From: Crossiella cryophila
GTDB lineage: Bacteria; Actinomycetota; Actinomycetes; Mycobacteriales; Pseudonocardiaceae
Length of the DNA: 64,000 nucleotides
Assembly (NCBI RefSeq): GCF_014204915.1
Contig: NZ_JACHMH010000001.1
Span: 3,121,001-3,185,000, forward strand
Direction: 5' to 3'
The first letter of the stretch is position 1, and the number at the start of each line of letters is the position of its first letter. The notes beneath the pieces were generated by a model. The model saw only the letters and a list, made by a program, of their open reading frames with translations, was not told the origin of the DNA and ran no database searches. This document shows positions 27,078 to 38,266 of this stretch, piece by piece. Made by a program: the position numbers and the translations under genes.

Positions 27078-27242
27078 GGCGGTAGCCCTTCCGGCCAAGG
27101 TCGGCTGTGACCTGGAACACGACAAGCGTTGGCCTGAAGGTAGCGAGACCCGAGCTGAATGTGAACCCTTCTCACGTATGGCGCGGGTGGATCACGCCCA
27201 GTAGCACAGTCGGGCCGTGCTAGGCCACTCAGCGCACGCCGG

Positions 27243-27258
27243 TAGCCTCTCGCGCGTG
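27243..27258 (+). promoter_or_regulatory. Putative leaderless promoter of murE and the dcw operon
   Basis: TAGCCT at 27243-27248 is seven bases before the GTG at 27256 and no Shine-Dalgarno precedes it. A perfect 6-bp inverted repeat, TAGCAC-N9-GTGCTA, spans about 27202-27222 just upstream and may bind a regulator. Confidence 0.5.
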
Positions 27259-28842
27259 CCATCAGTGGTCGCTACAGCCCCGCCTCGCCCGTCGCTGACC
27301 GAGCCGGTCCGACTGGACGAGCTAGCCGGCATGGTCGGCGCCGTTCTCGCTGGTGACAACGGCCGCGAACACGCTGCGGTCCGGGTCACCGGCGCCACCC
27401 TGCGCGCGCAGCAGGCCCAGCCAGGCGACCTGTTCGCCGGACTGCCGGGAGCCCGCGCGCACGGGGCCCAGTTCATCGCCCAGGCCGTCGAGGGCGGCGC
27501 GATCGCGCTGTTCACCGACGCCGCGGGCGCTGAGCTGCCCGAGGTGCGCGCGGCAGGCCTGCCGGTGCTGGTGCACCCGGATCCGCGCGCTGTGCTGGGT
27601 GAACTGGCCGCCCGGATCTACGGCAACCCCTCCGACCGGCTCTCGATCATCGGCATCACCGGCACCTCGGGGAAGACCACGGTCAGCACGCTGATCGAGG
27701 CCGGACTGCGCGCCGCGGGCCGCACCACCGGGCTGATCGGCACGGTGGCCACGGTGATCGCCGGGGACCGGCTGGACAGCGCGTTCACCACCCCGGAGGC
27801 CCCGGACCTGCAGGCGCTGTTCGCGCTGATGCTCGAACGCGGGGTCAGCGACGTGGCCATCGAGGTCTCCAGCCACGCGCTCTCCCTCGGCCGGGTCGCG
27901 GGCACCCACTTCACCGTGGGCGCCTTCACCAACCTGTCCCAGGACCACCTGGACTTCCACGCCGACATGGCCGACTACTTCGCCGCCAAGGCCAAGCTGT
28001 TCGACGGCCGGGCGGATCAGGCCGTGGTGATGGTGGACGGCGAGTGGGGCCGCAAGCTGGTCACCGAGGACACCGTCACCGTCGCCCTGGACGGCGAGGC
28101 CACCTGGCGAGCCGCCGACATCAGCACCGAGACCACCGGCATCCAGCGCTTCCGCGCGCTCGGCCCGGACGGCATCGAGCTGAAACTGGCCATCCGGCTG
28201 CCCGGCGACTTCAACGTGGCCAACGCGCTGCTGGCCGCCGCCTGCCTGCACGCGGCCGGGGTGCCGGACGCGGCCATCATCGAGGGCCTCTCCAGCGTGG
28301 ACGTGCCCGGCCGGATGGAACGGGTGGTGCGCGGCCAGGACTTCACCGCGGTGGTGGACTACTCGCACAAGCCCGGCGCGGTCGCCGCGGTGCTGGACTC
28401 GGTGCGTGAACAGGCCAAGGACAGCCGGATCATCGTGGTGCTGGGCTGCGGCGGCGACCGGGACAGCGCCAAACGGCCGGTGATGGGCGAGGCCGCCACC
28501 CGCCGCGCCGAGCTGACCATCGTCACCGACGACAACCCGCGTACCGAGGATCCGGCCGCGATCAGGGCCGCCATGCTGGCCGGCGCGCTGGCCGTGCCCG
28601 AGGCCGAGCGCGGCGAGGTCATCGAGATCGGCGACCGCGCCGCCGCCATCCGCGAGGCCGTGCGCCGCGCGGGTCCCGGTGACGTGGTGGTCGTGGCGGG
28701 CAAGGGCCACGAGACCGGCCAGGAGATCAACGGCGTCGTGCAGCCCTTCGACGACCGGCAGGTGCTGTCCGGGGCGATCGACGCGCAACTGTCCGGCAAC
28801 CCCGGTGGCGCTACCGGCGTCCACCACACGGAGGGTTCATGA
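27256..28842 (+). CDS. murE: UDP-MurNAc-L-Ala-D-Glu:meso-DAP ligase MurE
   Basis: Adds meso-diaminopimelate to UDP-MurNAc-dipeptide in the cytoplasm. ATP-binding GITGTSGKTT is followed by the central-domain EVSSHAL motif. DNPRTEDP (DNPR) is the signature for meso-DAP rather than lysine selection, agreeing with dapF in this window. Length 528 aa from the GTG at 27256, which looks leaderless. It is first gene of the mur/fts run here, and its TGA overlaps the murF ATG (ATGA). Confidence 0.97.
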   Translation: MPSVVATAPPRPSLTEPVRLDELAGMVGAVLAGDNGREHAAVRVTGATLRAQQAQPGDLFAGLPGARAHGAQFIAQAVEGGAIALFTDAAGAELPEVRAAGLPVLVHPDPRAVLGELAARIYGNPSDRLSIIGITGTSGKTTVSTLIEAGLRAAGRTTGLIGTVATVIAGDRLDSAFTTPEAPDLQALFALMLERGVSDVAIEVSSHALSLGRVAGTHFTVGAFTNLSQDHLDFHADMADYFAAKAKLFDGRADQAVVMVDGEWGRKLVTEDTVTVALDGEATWRAADISTETTGIQRFRALGPDGIELKLAIRLPGDFNVANALLAAACLHAAGVPDAAIIEGLSSVDVPGRMERVVRGQDFTAVVDYSHKPGAVAAVLDSVREQAKDSRIIVVLGCGGDRDSAKRPVMGEAATRRAELTIVTDDNPRTEDPAAIRAAMLAGALAVPEAERGEVIEIGDRAAAIREAVRRAGPGDVVVVAGKGHETGQEINGVVQPFDDRQVLSGAIDAQLSGNPGGATGVHHTEGS

Positions 28843-30314
28843 TTCCGCTCAGCCTCGCCGAGATCGCAGCAGCGGTCGGCGGGCGCCTGCACCACACCGA
28901 CGGCAGTCCACTGGTCACCGGGAGCGTGGAGTTCGACTCGCGTGAACTGACCGAGGGCGGCCTGTTCCTGGCCCTGCCAGGGCTGAAGGTGGACGGCCAC
29001 GACTTCGCCGCCGCCGCGATCGCGGCAGGCGCGGCCGGTGTGCTGGCCGCGCGGGAGGTCGACGCGCCCGCGGTGATCGTGCCGCCGGTCAGTGAGGCCA
29101 ACCGGGGTTCGGTGGCGCTGACCGGCGACACCGACGGCTCCGGCGCCGCGGTGCTGGCCGCGCTCGGCAAACTGGCCCGGCTCACGGTGGACACGCTGGC
29201 GCCCAAGGGACTCACCGTCGTGGGCATCACCGGCTCCTCCGGCAAGACCTCCACCAAGGACCTCATCGCCCAGGTGGTCGAGCCGATGGGCCCGACGGTC
29301 GCGCCGCCCGGCTCGTTCAACAACGAGCTTGGCCACCCGTGGACCGTGCTGCGCGCCGACGCCGACACCCGCTTCCTGGTCCTGGAACTCTCCGCGCGCG
29401 GGGTGGGCCACATCGGCCAGCTCTGCCGCACCGCGCCGCCCCGGATCGGGGTGGTGATCAACGTCGGCACCGCGCACCTGGGCGAGTTCGGCTCCCAGGA
29501 GGCGGTCGCCCAGACCAAGGGCGAACTCGCCGAATCCCTGCCGTCGGCCGAAGAGGGCGGCGTGGCCATCCTCAACGCCGACGACCCGCTGGTCGCCGCG
29601 ATGGCACAGCGCAGCAAAGCCAAGATCGTCTTCTTCGGGACCGACCCGAAGGCCACCGTGCGCGCCGAGGACGTCGACCTCGACGAGCAGGCCAGGGCCA
29701 CCTTCCGCCTGGTCACCCCGGCCGGGGAGGCCCAGGTCCGGCTCGGGCTGCACGGCGCGCACCACGTGTCCAACGCACTGGCCGCGGCCGCGGTCGCGCT
29801 GGAACTGGGCGCCACGCCGGCGGAGGTCGCCGACCGGCTCTCCGCGGCGCGACGGGTCTCGGCCCGCCGCATGGAGGTCACCACCCGCGCCGACGGCGTC
29901 ACGGTGGTCAACGATTCGTACAACGCCAACCCGGAGTCGGTGCGCGCCGCGCTCAAGACCCTGGCCGCCATGAGCCGCACCGAGCCCCGCCGCCGCAGTT
30001 GGGCCGTGCTCGGGCTGATGGGGGAGCTGGGCGAGGACAGCATCGCCGCGCACGACTCGATCGGCCGCTACGCGGTCCGGCTCGACGTCAACCGGCTCGT
30101 CGTGGTCGGCGAGCAGGCGGGCGCGATGCACCAGGGCGCGTACCTCGAAGGGTCATGGGGAGAGGAGTCCGTACTCGTGCCGGACGTCGAAGCCGCCATC
30201 GCGCTGCTGCGCGAACAGGTGCGGCCAGGGGACGTCGTGCTGGTCAAGGCCAGCAAGGTGGCCGCGCTGTGGCGGGTCGCCGACGCGTTGCTCGAGGGCG
30301 GTGACACCGCGTGA
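28839..30314 (+). CDS. murF: UDP-MurNAc-tripeptide:D-Ala-D-Ala ligase MurF
   Basis: Completes the pentapeptide by adding D-Ala-D-Ala. The N-terminal substrate domain contains [19 protein letters not shown]. The P-loop is [13 protein letters not shown], with [12 protein letters not shown]-type and [11 protein letters not shown] signatures in the central and C-terminal domains. Length 491 aa. It is coupled by 4-bp overlaps to murE before and mraY after. Confidence 0.97.
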   Translation: MIPLSLAEIAAAVGGRLHHTDGSPLVTGSVEFDSRELTEGGLFLALPGLKVDGHDFAAAAIAAGAAGVLAAREVDAPAVIVPPVSEANRGSVALTGDTDGSGAAVLAALGKLARLTVDTLAPKGLTVVGITGSSGKTSTKDLIAQVVEPMGPTVAPPGSFNNELGHPWTVLRADADTRFLVLELSARGVGHIGQLCRTAPPRIGVVINVGTAHLGEFGSQEAVAQTKGELAESLPSAEEGGVAILNADDPLVAAMAQRSKAKIVFFGTDPKATVRAEDVDLDEQARATFRLVTPAGEAQVRLGLHGAHHVSNALAAAAVALELGATPAEVADRLSAARRVSARRMEVTTRADGVTVVNDSYNANPESVRAALKTLAAMSRTEPRRRSWAVLGLMGELGEDSIAAHDSIGRYAVRLDVNRLVVVGEQAGAMHQGAYLEGSWGEESVLVPDVEAAIALLREQVRPGDVVLVKASKVAALWRVADALLEGGDTA

Positions 30315-31405
30315 AGGGCATTCTCGTCGCGGGCGCGATCGCGCTCATGGTCTCCATCCTGCTCACCCCCTACCTGGTCAAGGTCTTCTCCCGGCAGGGA
30401 TTCGGCCAGGAGATCAGGGAGGAGGGTCCCCAGCACCACAAGACCAAGCGCGGCACGCCCACCATGGGCGGCATCGCGATCCTGGTGGCCATGTGGGCCG
30501 GTTACGGCACCAGCCACCTGTTCGTCTACCTGACCAGGGGCACCGGCGACCAGGTCGGCCCGACCGCCTCCGGCATGCTGGTGCTGTTCCTGACCACCGG
30601 CCTGGGCCTGGTCGGCTTCCTGGACGACTTCATCAAGATCCGCAAGGCCCGCAACCTGGGCCTGTCCGGCACCGCGAAGATCGTCGGCCAGGTGCTGACC
30701 GCGACCATCTTCGGCTACCTGGTGCTGCAGTTCCCGGACGCCAGCGACTACCACCTCACCCCTGCCTCGGTGAACCTGTCCTTCGTCAGGGACATCTCGA
30801 TCATCTCCTTCGGCGCCATCGGGTTCATCATCTTCTGCAACCTGCTGGTGGCGGGCTGGTCCAACGCGGTCAACCTGACCGACGGCCTGGACGGCCTGGC
30901 CGCGGGCACCGCGGCGATGGTGCTGGGCACCTACGTGGTCATCTCGTTCTGGCAGTTCCGGCTGGACTGCTCCGAGCGGCTCAACCCGGCCTGCTACTAC
31001 GTCCGGGACCCGCTCGACCTGGCGATCGTGGCCGCCGCGGCGATGGCGGGCTGCGTCGGCTTCCTGTGGTGGAACGCGGCCCCGGCCAAGATCTTCATGG
31101 GCGACACCGGTTCGCTGGCCCTTGGTGGCCTGGTCGCGGGTCTGTCCATCGTGACCCGCACCGAGCTGCTGATGTTCGTCGTCGGCGGGCTGTTCGTGGT
31201 CGAGGTGCTCTCGGTGAGCCTGCAGATCCTGGTCTTCCGCACCACCAAACGAAGACTGTTCCGGATGGCGCCCTTCCACCATCACTTCGAGCTGGCCGGC
31301 TGGGCGGAAACCACGGTGATCATCAGATTCTGGCTGCTCGGCGGCATCTGCTGCATGATCGGCCTGGGTCTGTTCTACAGCGAGTGGCTGGCCACGGGCG
31401 GATGA
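30311..31405 (+). CDS. mraY: Phospho-N-acetylmuramoyl-pentapeptide transferase MraY
   Basis: Integral membrane enzyme that transfers phospho-MurNAc-pentapeptide to undecaprenyl phosphate, forming lipid I. About ten membrane helices are present. The [15 protein letters not shown] loop carries the catalytic Asp pair, [10 protein letters not shown] and [10 protein letters not shown] are substrate/Mg motifs, and [10 protein letters not shown] is the HHH motif. GTG start overlaps the murF stop (GTGA). Length 364 aa. Confidence 0.97.
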   Translation: MKGILVAGAIALMVSILLTPYLVKVFSRQGFGQEIREEGPQHHKTKRGTPTMGGIAILVAMWAGYGTSHLFVYLTRGTGDQVGPTASGMLVLFLTTGLGLVGFLDDFIKIRKARNLGLSGTAKIVGQVLTATIFGYLVLQFPDASDYHLTPASVNLSFVRDISIISFGAIGFIIFCNLLVAGWSNAVNLTDGLDGLAAGTAAMVLGTYVVISFWQFRLDCSERLNPACYYVRDPLDLAIVAAAAMAGCVGFLWWNAAPAKIFMGDTGSLALGGLVAGLSIVTRTELLMFVVGGLFVVEVLSVSLQILVFRTTKRRLFRMAPFHHHFELAGWAETTVIIRFWLLGGICCMIGLGLFYSEWLATGG

Positions 31406-32769
31406 GCCGGTCCCAGTTCGCCGGCGCCTCGGTCCTCGTCGCGGGGGCCGGGGTGTCCGGTCTGTCGGCCGCCCAGGCCCTGGCCGAGAACGGCGCCAAG
31501 GTCACCGTCACCGACGGCAATGAGTCCCGGCTGGCCTCGATCACCGAGTACGCCACCGCGCTCTCCCTCACCGAGCTGCCGCCCGGCACCGACCTGGTGG
31601 TCACCAGCCCCGGCTGGCGGCCGGACACCCCGCTGCTGGCCGCCGCCGCGGCCGAGGGCGTCGAGGTCATCGGCGAGGTCGAACTGGCCTGGCGACTGGA
31701 CCAGGAGTCCGCGGACGGGCCGAGGGCCTGGCTGGTGGTCACCGGCACCAACGGCAAGACCACCACCATCGGCATGCTGGAACACATCCTGCGTGCCGCC
31801 GGGGCCGACGCGGTCGCCTGCGGCAACGTCGGCCTGCCGGTGGTGGACGCGGTCCGCGCCGGACACCGGGTGCTGGCCGTGGAACTGTCCAGCTTCCAGC
31901 TGCACTGGTCGCCCTCGGTGCGGCCCACCGCGGGCGCGCTGCTCAACATCGCCGAGGACCACCTGGACTGGCACGGCTCCCTGGACGCCTACGCCGCGGC
32001 CAAGGCCGCCGTGCTCACCGGCGAGGTGGCCATCGGCAACCTGGACGACCCACTGGTCGCCGAACTGCTGGCGGCCGCCCCGGCACCCCGCAAGATCGGC
32101 GTCACGCTGGGCGAACCAGCCCCCGGCCAGTTCGGCATCACCGGCGGCAACCTGGTGGACCGGGTCGAGCAGGCGGTACTCGCCGAGGCCGCCGCGATCC
32201 GCCCGGCCGGACCACCCGGACTCGCCGACGCACTGGTCGCGGCCGCACTGGCCCGCGCGCACGGCGTCTCCGCCGAAGCCGTCCGGGAGGGTCTGGGCAG
32301 CTTCCAGCCCATCGCGCACCGGGCCAGCCCGGTCGCCGAGGTCGACGGCGTGGTCTACATCGACGACTCCAAGGCCACCAACCCGCACGCCGCCGCCTCC
32401 TCCCTGCGCGCCCACGACCGGGTGATCTGGGTGGCCGGCGGACTGCTCAAGGGCGCCTCGGTCGAGGACCTCGTCGCCGAGGCCGCGCCGCGACTGGCAG
32501 GCGTGGTGCTGATCGGCCAGGACAAGGACGTGATCGCCGCCGCGCTGGCGCGACACGCGCCCGAGGTCCCCGTGCACACCGTGCCGGAGGGGGACGATGA
32601 ACCCATGGTGTCGGTGGTGAGAGCGGCGAGCGCAATGGCACGACCGGGTGATGTTGTGCTACTGGCGCCCGCGGCGGCCTCCATGGACATGTTCACCGAC
32701 TACACCCACCGCGGCCGCGCCTTCGCCCAAGCCGTCCGAGAGGTACATCAGTCGCCAGAGGCTGGGTGA
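31402..32769 (+). CDS. murD: UDP-MurNAc-L-alanine:D-glutamate ligase MurD
   Basis: Adds D-glutamate to UDP-MurNAc-L-Ala, 455 aa. The ATG at 31402 overlaps the mraY stop (ATGA) and begins at the Rossmann-like UDP domain ([14 protein letters not shown]). The ATP loop is [17 protein letters not shown] and [11 protein letters not shown] are central-domain motifs, and [10 protein letters not shown] is in the C-terminal domain. ftsW follows after 7 bp. Confidence 0.97.
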   Translation: MSRSQFAGASVLVAGAGVSGLSAAQALAENGAKVTVTDGNESRLASITEYATALSLTELPPGTDLVVTSPGWRPDTPLLAAAAAEGVEVIGEVELAWRLDQESADGPRAWLVVTGTNGKTTTIGMLEHILRAAGADAVACGNVGLPVVDAVRAGHRVLAVELSSFQLHWSPSVRPTAGALLNIAEDHLDWHGSLDAYAAAKAAVLTGEVAIGNLDDPLVAELLAAAPAPRKIGVTLGEPAPGQFGITGGNLVDRVEQAVLAEAAAIRPAGPPGLADALVAAALARAHGVSAEAVREGLGSFQPIAHRASPVAEVDGVVYIDDSKATNPHAAASSLRAHDRVIWVAGGLLKGASVEDLVAEAAPRLAGVVLIGQDKDVIAAALARHAPEVPVHTVPEGDDEPMVSVVRAASAMARPGDVVLLAPAAASMDMFTDYTHRGRAFAQAVREVHQSPEAG

Positions 32770-32776
32770 GGCGGGG

Positions 32777-34195
32777 ATGCCGCGACGGACCCGCAGGACC
32801 GCCCGCGTCTCCTGGCGTTCCGCCCTCACCGCCTGGCTGAGCAGGCCACTGGCCGACTTCCACCTGGTGCTGGCGGTCTTCGGCCTGCTCACCATCCTCG
32901 GCCTGGTCATGGTGCTCTCCGCCTCGATCCCGGACAGCCTGAACAAGTTCAACTCCTCGTTCGTGATCTTCGCCAAGCAGCTGGCCTACGTCTGCGTCGG
33001 CCTGGTGCTGTTCTGGATCGCGCTGCGGCTACCGGCCAGAACCCTGCGCAGACTCAGCATCCCGGCCATGGTGGTCAGCCTGCTGCTGCTCATCCTGGTG
33101 CTGGTGCCGGGCATCGGCGCCGAGCTGAACAAGGCGCGCAGCTGGTTCAAGATCGGCCCGCTGTCCTTCCAGCCGGTGGAACCGGCCAAGGTCGCGCTGG
33201 TGCTCTGGGGCGCGCACGTGCTGGCCACCAAACGCGCCATGCTGCACCAGTGGCGGCATCTGCTGGTGCCGCTGGTGCCCGCGGCGCTGATGATGTTCGC
33301 CCTGCTCATGCTGCAACCCGACCTCGGCTCCACCATCACCCTCGCGGTGATCGTGCTGTCCCTGCTCTGGTTCGCCGGCGCGCCGCTGCGGCTGTTCGGC
33401 GTGATCGCCCTCGGCGCGGTCACCGGCGCCATCGTGCTGGCCATGACCGCGGCCTACCGGCTGGAACGGCTGACCTCCTTCTTCAACCCCGACGCCGACC
33501 CGACCGCCTCCTACCAGTCCAAGCAGGCGCTCTACGCCCTTGGCGACGGCGGCATCTTCGGCGTGGGGCTCGGCCAGGGCAAGGCCAAGTGGAGCTATCT
33601 GCCCAACGTGCACAACGACTTCATCTTCGCCGTGGTCGGCGAGGAGCTCGGCCTGATCGGCGCGTTCCTGGTGCTGGTGCTCTTCGGCCTGCTCGCCTAC
33701 GTCGGCCTGCGCATCTCCCAGCGCAACACCGACCCGTGGATCCGGCTGGTCTCCTCCACGCTGACCGTGTGGCTGGTGGCCCAGGCCGCGATCAACATCG
33801 GCTACGTGGTCGGGCTGCTCCCGGTCACCGGCCTGACCTTGCCGATGATCTCCTCCGGTGGCACCTCGGCCGCGGTGACCATGCTGGTCTTCGGCATCCT
33901 GGCCAACAACGCCCGGCACGAGCCGGAGGCCGTGGCCGCGTTGCGCACCCTCGGCCCCGGCCGGGTCGGCAAACTGCTCCGGCTGCCCGCGCCAGAGCCC
34001 TACCGGCCACCGGCCAAACGCAAGCCGGTGCGCCCGTCCACCCCACCCCGCCAGGCCGGTCGCCCGGTGCGCGCGGCCGCCCACCAGGCCGCCTCGGCCC
34101 AGGACGACCGGCGGCGCACCCGGCGCAGCACCGGCAGCCCCGATCCCCGGCGCAGAGCCGGCTACCCGAACAGCCGCGAGGGCCGGATCCGCTGA
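32777..34195 (+). CDS. ftsW: Septal SEDS glycosyltransferase FtsW
   Basis: Polytopic SEDS peptidoglycan polymerase acting with a class B PBP at the septum, 472 aa. About ten membrane helices start near residue 30. KARSWFKIGPLSFQPVEPAK contains the conserved loop, QPDLGST precedes the catalytic Asp region, and LPMISSGGTS is near the end. The C-terminal ~75 residues are a basic, proline/arginine-rich cytoplasmic tail, long as in many actinobacterial FtsW proteins. The ATG at 32777 has a weak GAGG upstream. Confidence 0.96.
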   Translation: MPRRTRRTARVSWRSALTAWLSRPLADFHLVLAVFGLLTILGLVMVLSASIPDSLNKFNSSFVIFAKQLAYVCVGLVLFWIALRLPARTLRRLSIPAMVVSLLLLILVLVPGIGAELNKARSWFKIGPLSFQPVEPAKVALVLWGAHVLATKRAMLHQWRHLLVPLVPAALMMFALLMLQPDLGSTITLAVIVLSLLWFAGAPLRLFGVIALGAVTGAIVLAMTAAYRLERLTSFFNPDADPTASYQSKQALYALGDGGIFGVGLGQGKAKWSYLPNVHNDFIFAVVGEELGLIGAFLVLVLFGLLAYVGLRISQRNTDPWIRLVSSTLTVWLVAQAAINIGYVVGLLPVTGLTLPMISSGGTSAAVTMLVFGILANNARHEPEAVAALRTLGPGRVGKLLRLPAPEPYRPPAKRKPVRPSTPPRQAGRPVRAAAHQAASAQDDRRRTRRSTGSPDPRRRAGYPNSREGRIR

Positions 34196-34323
34196 TCCCC
34201 GTGCCTGGGCGCGCTGCGTAGCGCCCCGGGCGCACGCAGTGTCACAGGCGGATTTTGTTACCCTCGCGGCCATCCGATCCCCCCATGACGATGCCTGGGA
34301 ATCCGGGCTGGAGGACTTCCGCA

Positions 34324-35427
34324 GTGTCTGGTGAAACCGTCCGAAGTGGACCCTGTGTCGTCGTCGCCGGTGGCGGCACCGCCGGGCACATCGAGCCCGC
34401 GCTGGCCCTGGCCGACGCGGTGCGCCGGATCCGCCCCGACGTGCGGGTCATCGCGCTGGGCACCGAACGGGGGCTGGAGAGCAAGATCGTGCCGGCCCGC
34501 GGGTACCAGCTCGAGCTGATCCCGCCGGTGCCGATGCCGCGCAAGCCCAGCCCGGAACTGCTCCGGCTGCCGCTGAAGGTCAGGGACGCGGTCCGCCGCA
34601 CCCGCGAGGTCTTCGAGCGGCACGGCGCGGACGTGGTGGTCGGCTTCGGCGGCTACGTGGCGCTGCCCGCCTACCTGGCCGCCCGCGGCCGGGTGCCGAT
34701 CGTGGTGCACGAGGCCAACGCGCGCACCGGCCTGGCCAACAAGGTCGGCGCCCGCTTCGCCGCCGCGGTGGCCGCCGCCGTGCCCGGCTCCGGCCTGCCC
34801 GGCGCCAGGGTCATCGGCATCCCGCTGCGCCAGTCCATCACCACCCTGGACCGGGCCGCGCTGCGCGATGAGGCCCGCCGCTACTTCGGCCTGCACCCCA
34901 CCGCCCCCTGCCTGCTGGTGGTCGGTGGCTCCCAGGGCGCGCGCTCGATCAACTCCGCGGTCTCGGCCGCGGCCGGGCAGTTCGCCGCGGCCGGCATCGG
35001 CGTGCTGCACGCGCACGGGCCGAAGAACACCGTGGCCGTGCAGCAGGTGCCCTACGCCCCGGCCTACGTGCCAGTGCCCTACCTGGAGCGGATGGACCTG
35101 GCCTACGCCGCCGCGGACGCGGTGCTCTGCCGCTCCGGCGCGATGACCGTGGCCGAGGTCTCCGCGCTCGGGCTGCCCGCGGTGTTCGTGCCGCTGCCGC
35201 ACGGCAACGGCGAGCAGGCGCTCAACGCCAACCCGGTGGTGGACAACGGCGGCGGCATCATCATCGCCGACGGCGAGCTGACCGCGCAGCGGATCGGCGA
35301 GCAGGTCATCCCGATCCTGCGCGACCCGGAGCGGCTGGCCAAGATGGGCGCGGCCGCCCAGTCCGGCGGGCACCGCGAGGCCGATGTGGTGCTGGCCCGC
35401 ATGGTGCTGGACCTGGTGCGCCGGTGA
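34324..35427 (+). CDS. murG: UDP-GlcNAc:lipid I N-acetylglucosaminyltransferase MurG
   Basis: Membrane-associated GT28 enzyme that makes lipid II, 367 aa. The GTG at 34324 is chosen because GGAGG lies about 10 bases upstream and it precedes [20 protein letters not shown]; an ATG at 34255 would add 23 residues. [21 protein letters not shown] and [10 protein letters not shown] are the family motifs. The 128-bp gap after ftsW is the only real break in the mur run, so murG may have its own promoter. It overlaps murC by 4 bp. Confidence 0.96.
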   Translation: MSGETVRSGPCVVVAGGGTAGHIEPALALADAVRRIRPDVRVIALGTERGLESKIVPARGYQLELIPPVPMPRKPSPELLRLPLKVRDAVRRTREVFERHGADVVVGFGGYVALPAYLAARGRVPIVVHEANARTGLANKVGARFAAAVAAAVPGSGLPGARVIGIPLRQSITTLDRAALRDEARRYFGLHPTAPCLLVVGGSQGARSINSAVSAAAGQFAAAGIGVLHAHGPKNTVAVQQVPYAPAYVPVPYLERMDLAYAAADAVLCRSGAMTVAEVSALGLPAVFVPLPHGNGEQALNANPVVDNGGGIIIADGELTAQRIGEQVIPILRDPERLAKMGAAAQSGGHREADVVLARMVLDLVRR

Positions 35428-36857
35428 GCGCCCCCGAGGTCGGCCCGCTCGACGATCGCCTGGCCCGCACCCACCTGGTGGGCATCGGCGGCGCCGGGAT
35501 GAGCGGCATCGCCCGGATCCTGCTGGCCCGCGGCGCCCGGGTGTCCGGCTCCGACGCCAAGGACTCGCCAACCGTGCTCGCGCTGCGCGCCCAGGGCGCG
35601 GAGATCAGCGCCGGGCACGCGGGGGAGAACCTGGACCAGCTCGACGGCGGCCCCACCGCGGTGGTGGTCTCCACCGCGATCCGGCCGGACAACCCGGAGC
35701 TGGTGGCCGCGCGGGAACGCGGGATCACCGTGCTGCGCCGGGCCGAGGCGCTGGGCGCGCTGATGGCCGGGCACCGGGTGGCCTGCATCGCGGGCACCCA
35801 CGGCAAGACCTCCACCACCTCCATGCTCACCGTGGCCCTGCAGCACTGCAGGCTGGACCCCTCCTTCGCCATCGGCGGGGACCTCAACGAGTCCGGCGCC
35901 AACGCCCACCACGGCAGCGGCGGCGCCTTCGTGGCCGAGGCCGATGAGTCCGACGGCTCGTTCCTGGTGTTCAGCCCGTCGGTCGCGGTGGTCACCAACG
36001 TGGAGGCCGACCACCTGGACCACCACGGCACGGTCGAGGCATACGTCGCGGTCTTCGACGAGTTCGTCGGCCGGATCGAACCCGGCGGCGTGCTCATCGC
36101 CAACGCCGACGACCCCGGTTCGGCCGCACTGGCCGACCGCGCCGCCGCCCAGGGCGTGCGGGTGCTGCGCTACGGCCGGGCCGAGGGCGCGGACGCGCAC
36201 CTGCTCGCGCACCGGCCCACCGCGGCCGGTGGCGAGGCGGAGCTGGAGCTGAACGGGGAGAAGGTCACCGTCACGGTGGCCGTGCCCGGCGAGCACATGG
36301 CGGGCAACGCGGTCGCCGCGCTGCTGGCCGGACTCGAACTGGGCGCGCCGCTGACCGGTCTGCTGGAGGGGCTGGCCGCCTTCGGTGGCGTGCGCCGCCG
36401 GTTCGAGTTCAAGGGCCAGGCCGCCGGGGTGCGGGTCTACGACGACTACGCGCACCACCCCACCGAGGTCGACGCCCAGCTGCGCGCCGCCCGTCCGGTG
36501 GTCGGTGGCACCGGCAGGCTGGTCACCGTGTTCCAGCCACACCTGTACTCGCGCACCAAGGCCTTCTGCGCCGAGTTCGCCCAGGCGCTGGCCCTGGCCG
36601 ACGAGGTCGTGGTGCTGGACGTCTACGGGGCACGTGAGGAGCCGCAACCGGGCATCACCGGCGAGCTGGTGGCCGAGAACGTGCCGCTGCCCCAGGGCCG
36701 GGTGCACTACGAGTCCTCCTTCAGCCACGCGCCCAAGCTGGTGGCGGGCCTGGTCCGGCCGGGTGACCTGGTGATCACCATGGGCGCCGGCGATGTCACC
36801 ATGCTCGGCCCGGAGATCCTGAGCGAGCTGGCCGGCGGCGAGGACGCCGGACGATGA
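35424..36857 (+). CDS. murC: UDP-N-acetylmuramate:L-alanine ligase MurC
   Basis: First amino-acid-adding enzyme of the peptide stem, 477 aa. GTG start overlaps the murG stop. The N-terminal motif is [18 protein letters not shown], the ATP loop is [18 protein letters not shown] is the metal site, and [15 protein letters not shown] begins the C-terminal domain. Its stop overlaps ftsQ (ATGA). Confidence 0.97.
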   Translation: MSAPEVGPLDDRLARTHLVGIGGAGMSGIARILLARGARVSGSDAKDSPTVLALRAQGAEISAGHAGENLDQLDGGPTAVVVSTAIRPDNPELVAARERGITVLRRAEALGALMAGHRVACIAGTHGKTSTTSMLTVALQHCRLDPSFAIGGDLNESGANAHHGSGGAFVAEADESDGSFLVFSPSVAVVTNVEADHLDHHGTVEAYVAVFDEFVGRIEPGGVLIANADDPGSAALADRAAAQGVRVLRYGRAEGADAHLLAHRPTAAGGEAELELNGEKVTVTVAVPGEHMAGNAVAALLAGLELGAPLTGLLEGLAAFGGVRRRFEFKGQAAGVRVYDDYAHHPTEVDAQLRAARPVVGGTGRLVTVFQPHLYSRTKAFCAEFAQALALADEVVVLDVYGAREEPQPGITGELVAENVPLPQGRVHYESSFSHAPKLVAGLVRPGDLVITMGAGDVTMLGPEILSELAGGEDAGR

Positions 36858-37633
36858 GCGCGACGCCGCAGCGCGGCAGGCGGTACACCGACCCGCGCCG
36901 GGCGGCCCGGCCGCGCCCGGCGTCGGTGCGCGGCCGCCGTCCGGCCGCGCGGCGGCGGGTGGCCAAACTCCGCAGGCTGCTGCGGCCCTGGGTGCTCATG
37001 TCCGCGGTGACGGTGCTGGTCGGGCTGGGGTACGTGCTCTATTACACCGGGCTGTTCGCGGTCAGGGAGGTGCGGTTCGAGGGTCTCAAGGCGCTCAGCG
37101 CCGAGGACATCCGGACCGCGGCCAACGTGCCCGACGGCACCCCGCTGCTGCAGGTGGACACCGAGGAGGTGGCGGCCAGGATCGGCGCCGTGCCCAGGGT
37201 GTTCACCGTGCGGGTGGAGCGCTCCTTCCCGAGCAGCCTGGTGGTCACCGTGGACGAGCGCAGCCCGGTGGCGGTCTTCGAGGGCGCGGACGGCCCGCAG
37301 CTGGTGGACAGCACCGGCCGGGCCTACGCCACCGTGCCCAAACCACCGGACGGCCTGCCCGCGCTGAAGGTGCGCAGCGCCGCGCCGGATGATCCGGCCG
37401 CCAAGGCCGCGGTGGACGTGCTGGCCGCGGTGCCGGAGAAACTGCGGCCGGAGGTGCTGGAGGTCTTCGCCGAGGTGCCCGGCGACGTCCGGCTGCGGCT
37501 GACCGGCGGCCGCGAGGTCCGCTGGGGCAGCACCGCCGACTCCGACCGCAAGGCCCTCGTGCTGGAGCCGCTGCTGGGCAGGCCGGGGAAAATATTCAAC
37601 ATCTCCAGCCCCGACCTGCCTACTGTCGTCTGA
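36854..37633 (+). CDS. ftsQ: Divisome protein FtsQ
   Basis: Bitopic division protein, 259 aa. An arginine-rich cytoplasmic tail (1-45) is followed by one membrane helix (about 46-66). The POTRA domain begins [19 protein letters not shown], and the FtsQ/DivIB domain follows. It recruits FtsL/FtsB and other late proteins. It is coupled to murC by a 4-bp overlap and to the DinB gene by a TGATG junction. Confidence 0.94.
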   Translation: MSATPQRGRRYTDPRRAARPRPASVRGRRPAARRRVAKLRRLLRPWVLMSAVTVLVGLGYVLYYTGLFAVREVRFEGLKALSAEDIRTAANVPDGTPLLQVDTEEVAARIGAVPRVFTVRVERSFPSSLVVTVDERSPVAVFEGADGPQLVDSTGRAYATVPKPPDGLPALKVRSAAPDDPAAKAAVDVLAAVPEKLRPEVLEVFAEVPGDVRLRLTGGREVRWGSTADSDRKALVLEPLLGRPGKIFNISSPDLPTVV

Positions 37634-38148
37634 TGACCGAGCTGAAGATCGACACCAGACCCGAACCACCACTGGCCGCCGACGAACGCGACACCCTCAC
37701 CGGCTTCCTGGACTTCCTGCGCGCCACGGTGGTCCTCAAGGCCACCGGACTGTCCGAAGTGGACGCTCGGAGATCGCTGATCCCCAGCTCACCGCTGATG
37801 ACCGTGGTCGGACTGCTCAGCCACCTGCGCTGGGTGGAGTGGGCCTGGTTCAGCAACCGCGTCGACGACCAGCCCGGCGAACCGCCCTGGTACGGCGGCG
37901 ACGAGGAGGCGGAGTTCCGGGTCCCGGAGGGGCGGCCGGTGGCCGCGGTGATCGCCGAGTACGAGCGGGAATGCGCGGCCAGCCGGGAGATCCTGGCCCG
38001 AAAGGACCTGTCGGCGACATTCGCTCATCCGCGACTCGGTACCGTATCCGTGCGCTGGGTGCTGACCCACATGATCGAGGAGACCGGACGCCATGCCGGT
38101 CACCTCGACCTCATCCGCGAGCTGCTCGACGGTGTGACCGGAGAGTGA
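37633..38148 (+). CDS. DinB/DUF664 family protein inserted between ftsQ and ftsZ
   Basis: Four-helix-bundle protein of 171 aa of the DinB/YfiT-like fold. Candidate metal ligands are His in LLSHLRWVEW and the pair in HMIEETGRHAGHLD. Many actinobacterial members are mycothiol-dependent S-transferases or detoxification enzymes; the substrate here is unknown. The ATG shares one base with the ftsQ stop, so it is translated with the division genes. I know of no division role, and ftsQ and ftsZ are normally adjacent. Confidence 0.85.
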   Translation: MTELKIDTRPEPPLAADERDTLTGFLDFLRATVVLKATGLSEVDARRSLIPSSPLMTVVGLLSHLRWVEWAWFSNRVDDQPGEPPWYGGDEEAEFRVPEGRPVAAVIAEYERECAASREILARKDLSATFAHPRLGTVSVRWVLTHMIEETGRHAGHLDLIRELLDGVTGE

Positions 38149-38266
38149 CGGACAGTGGGGACGTGCCCACGGCTTTCCGCCGTGGGTTACGTGTGCGGGT
38201 TCACTCGGCGTGGCTGCTGGACGGAGAACACCGACGGTGCATAACGTCCCGTTCGATGGTCAGGGG

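Noticed and set aside
34255-34323. Upstream ATG extension of murG
   Set aside because: It adds 23 residues not typical for MurG; the GTG at 34324 has a GGAGG at proper distance.
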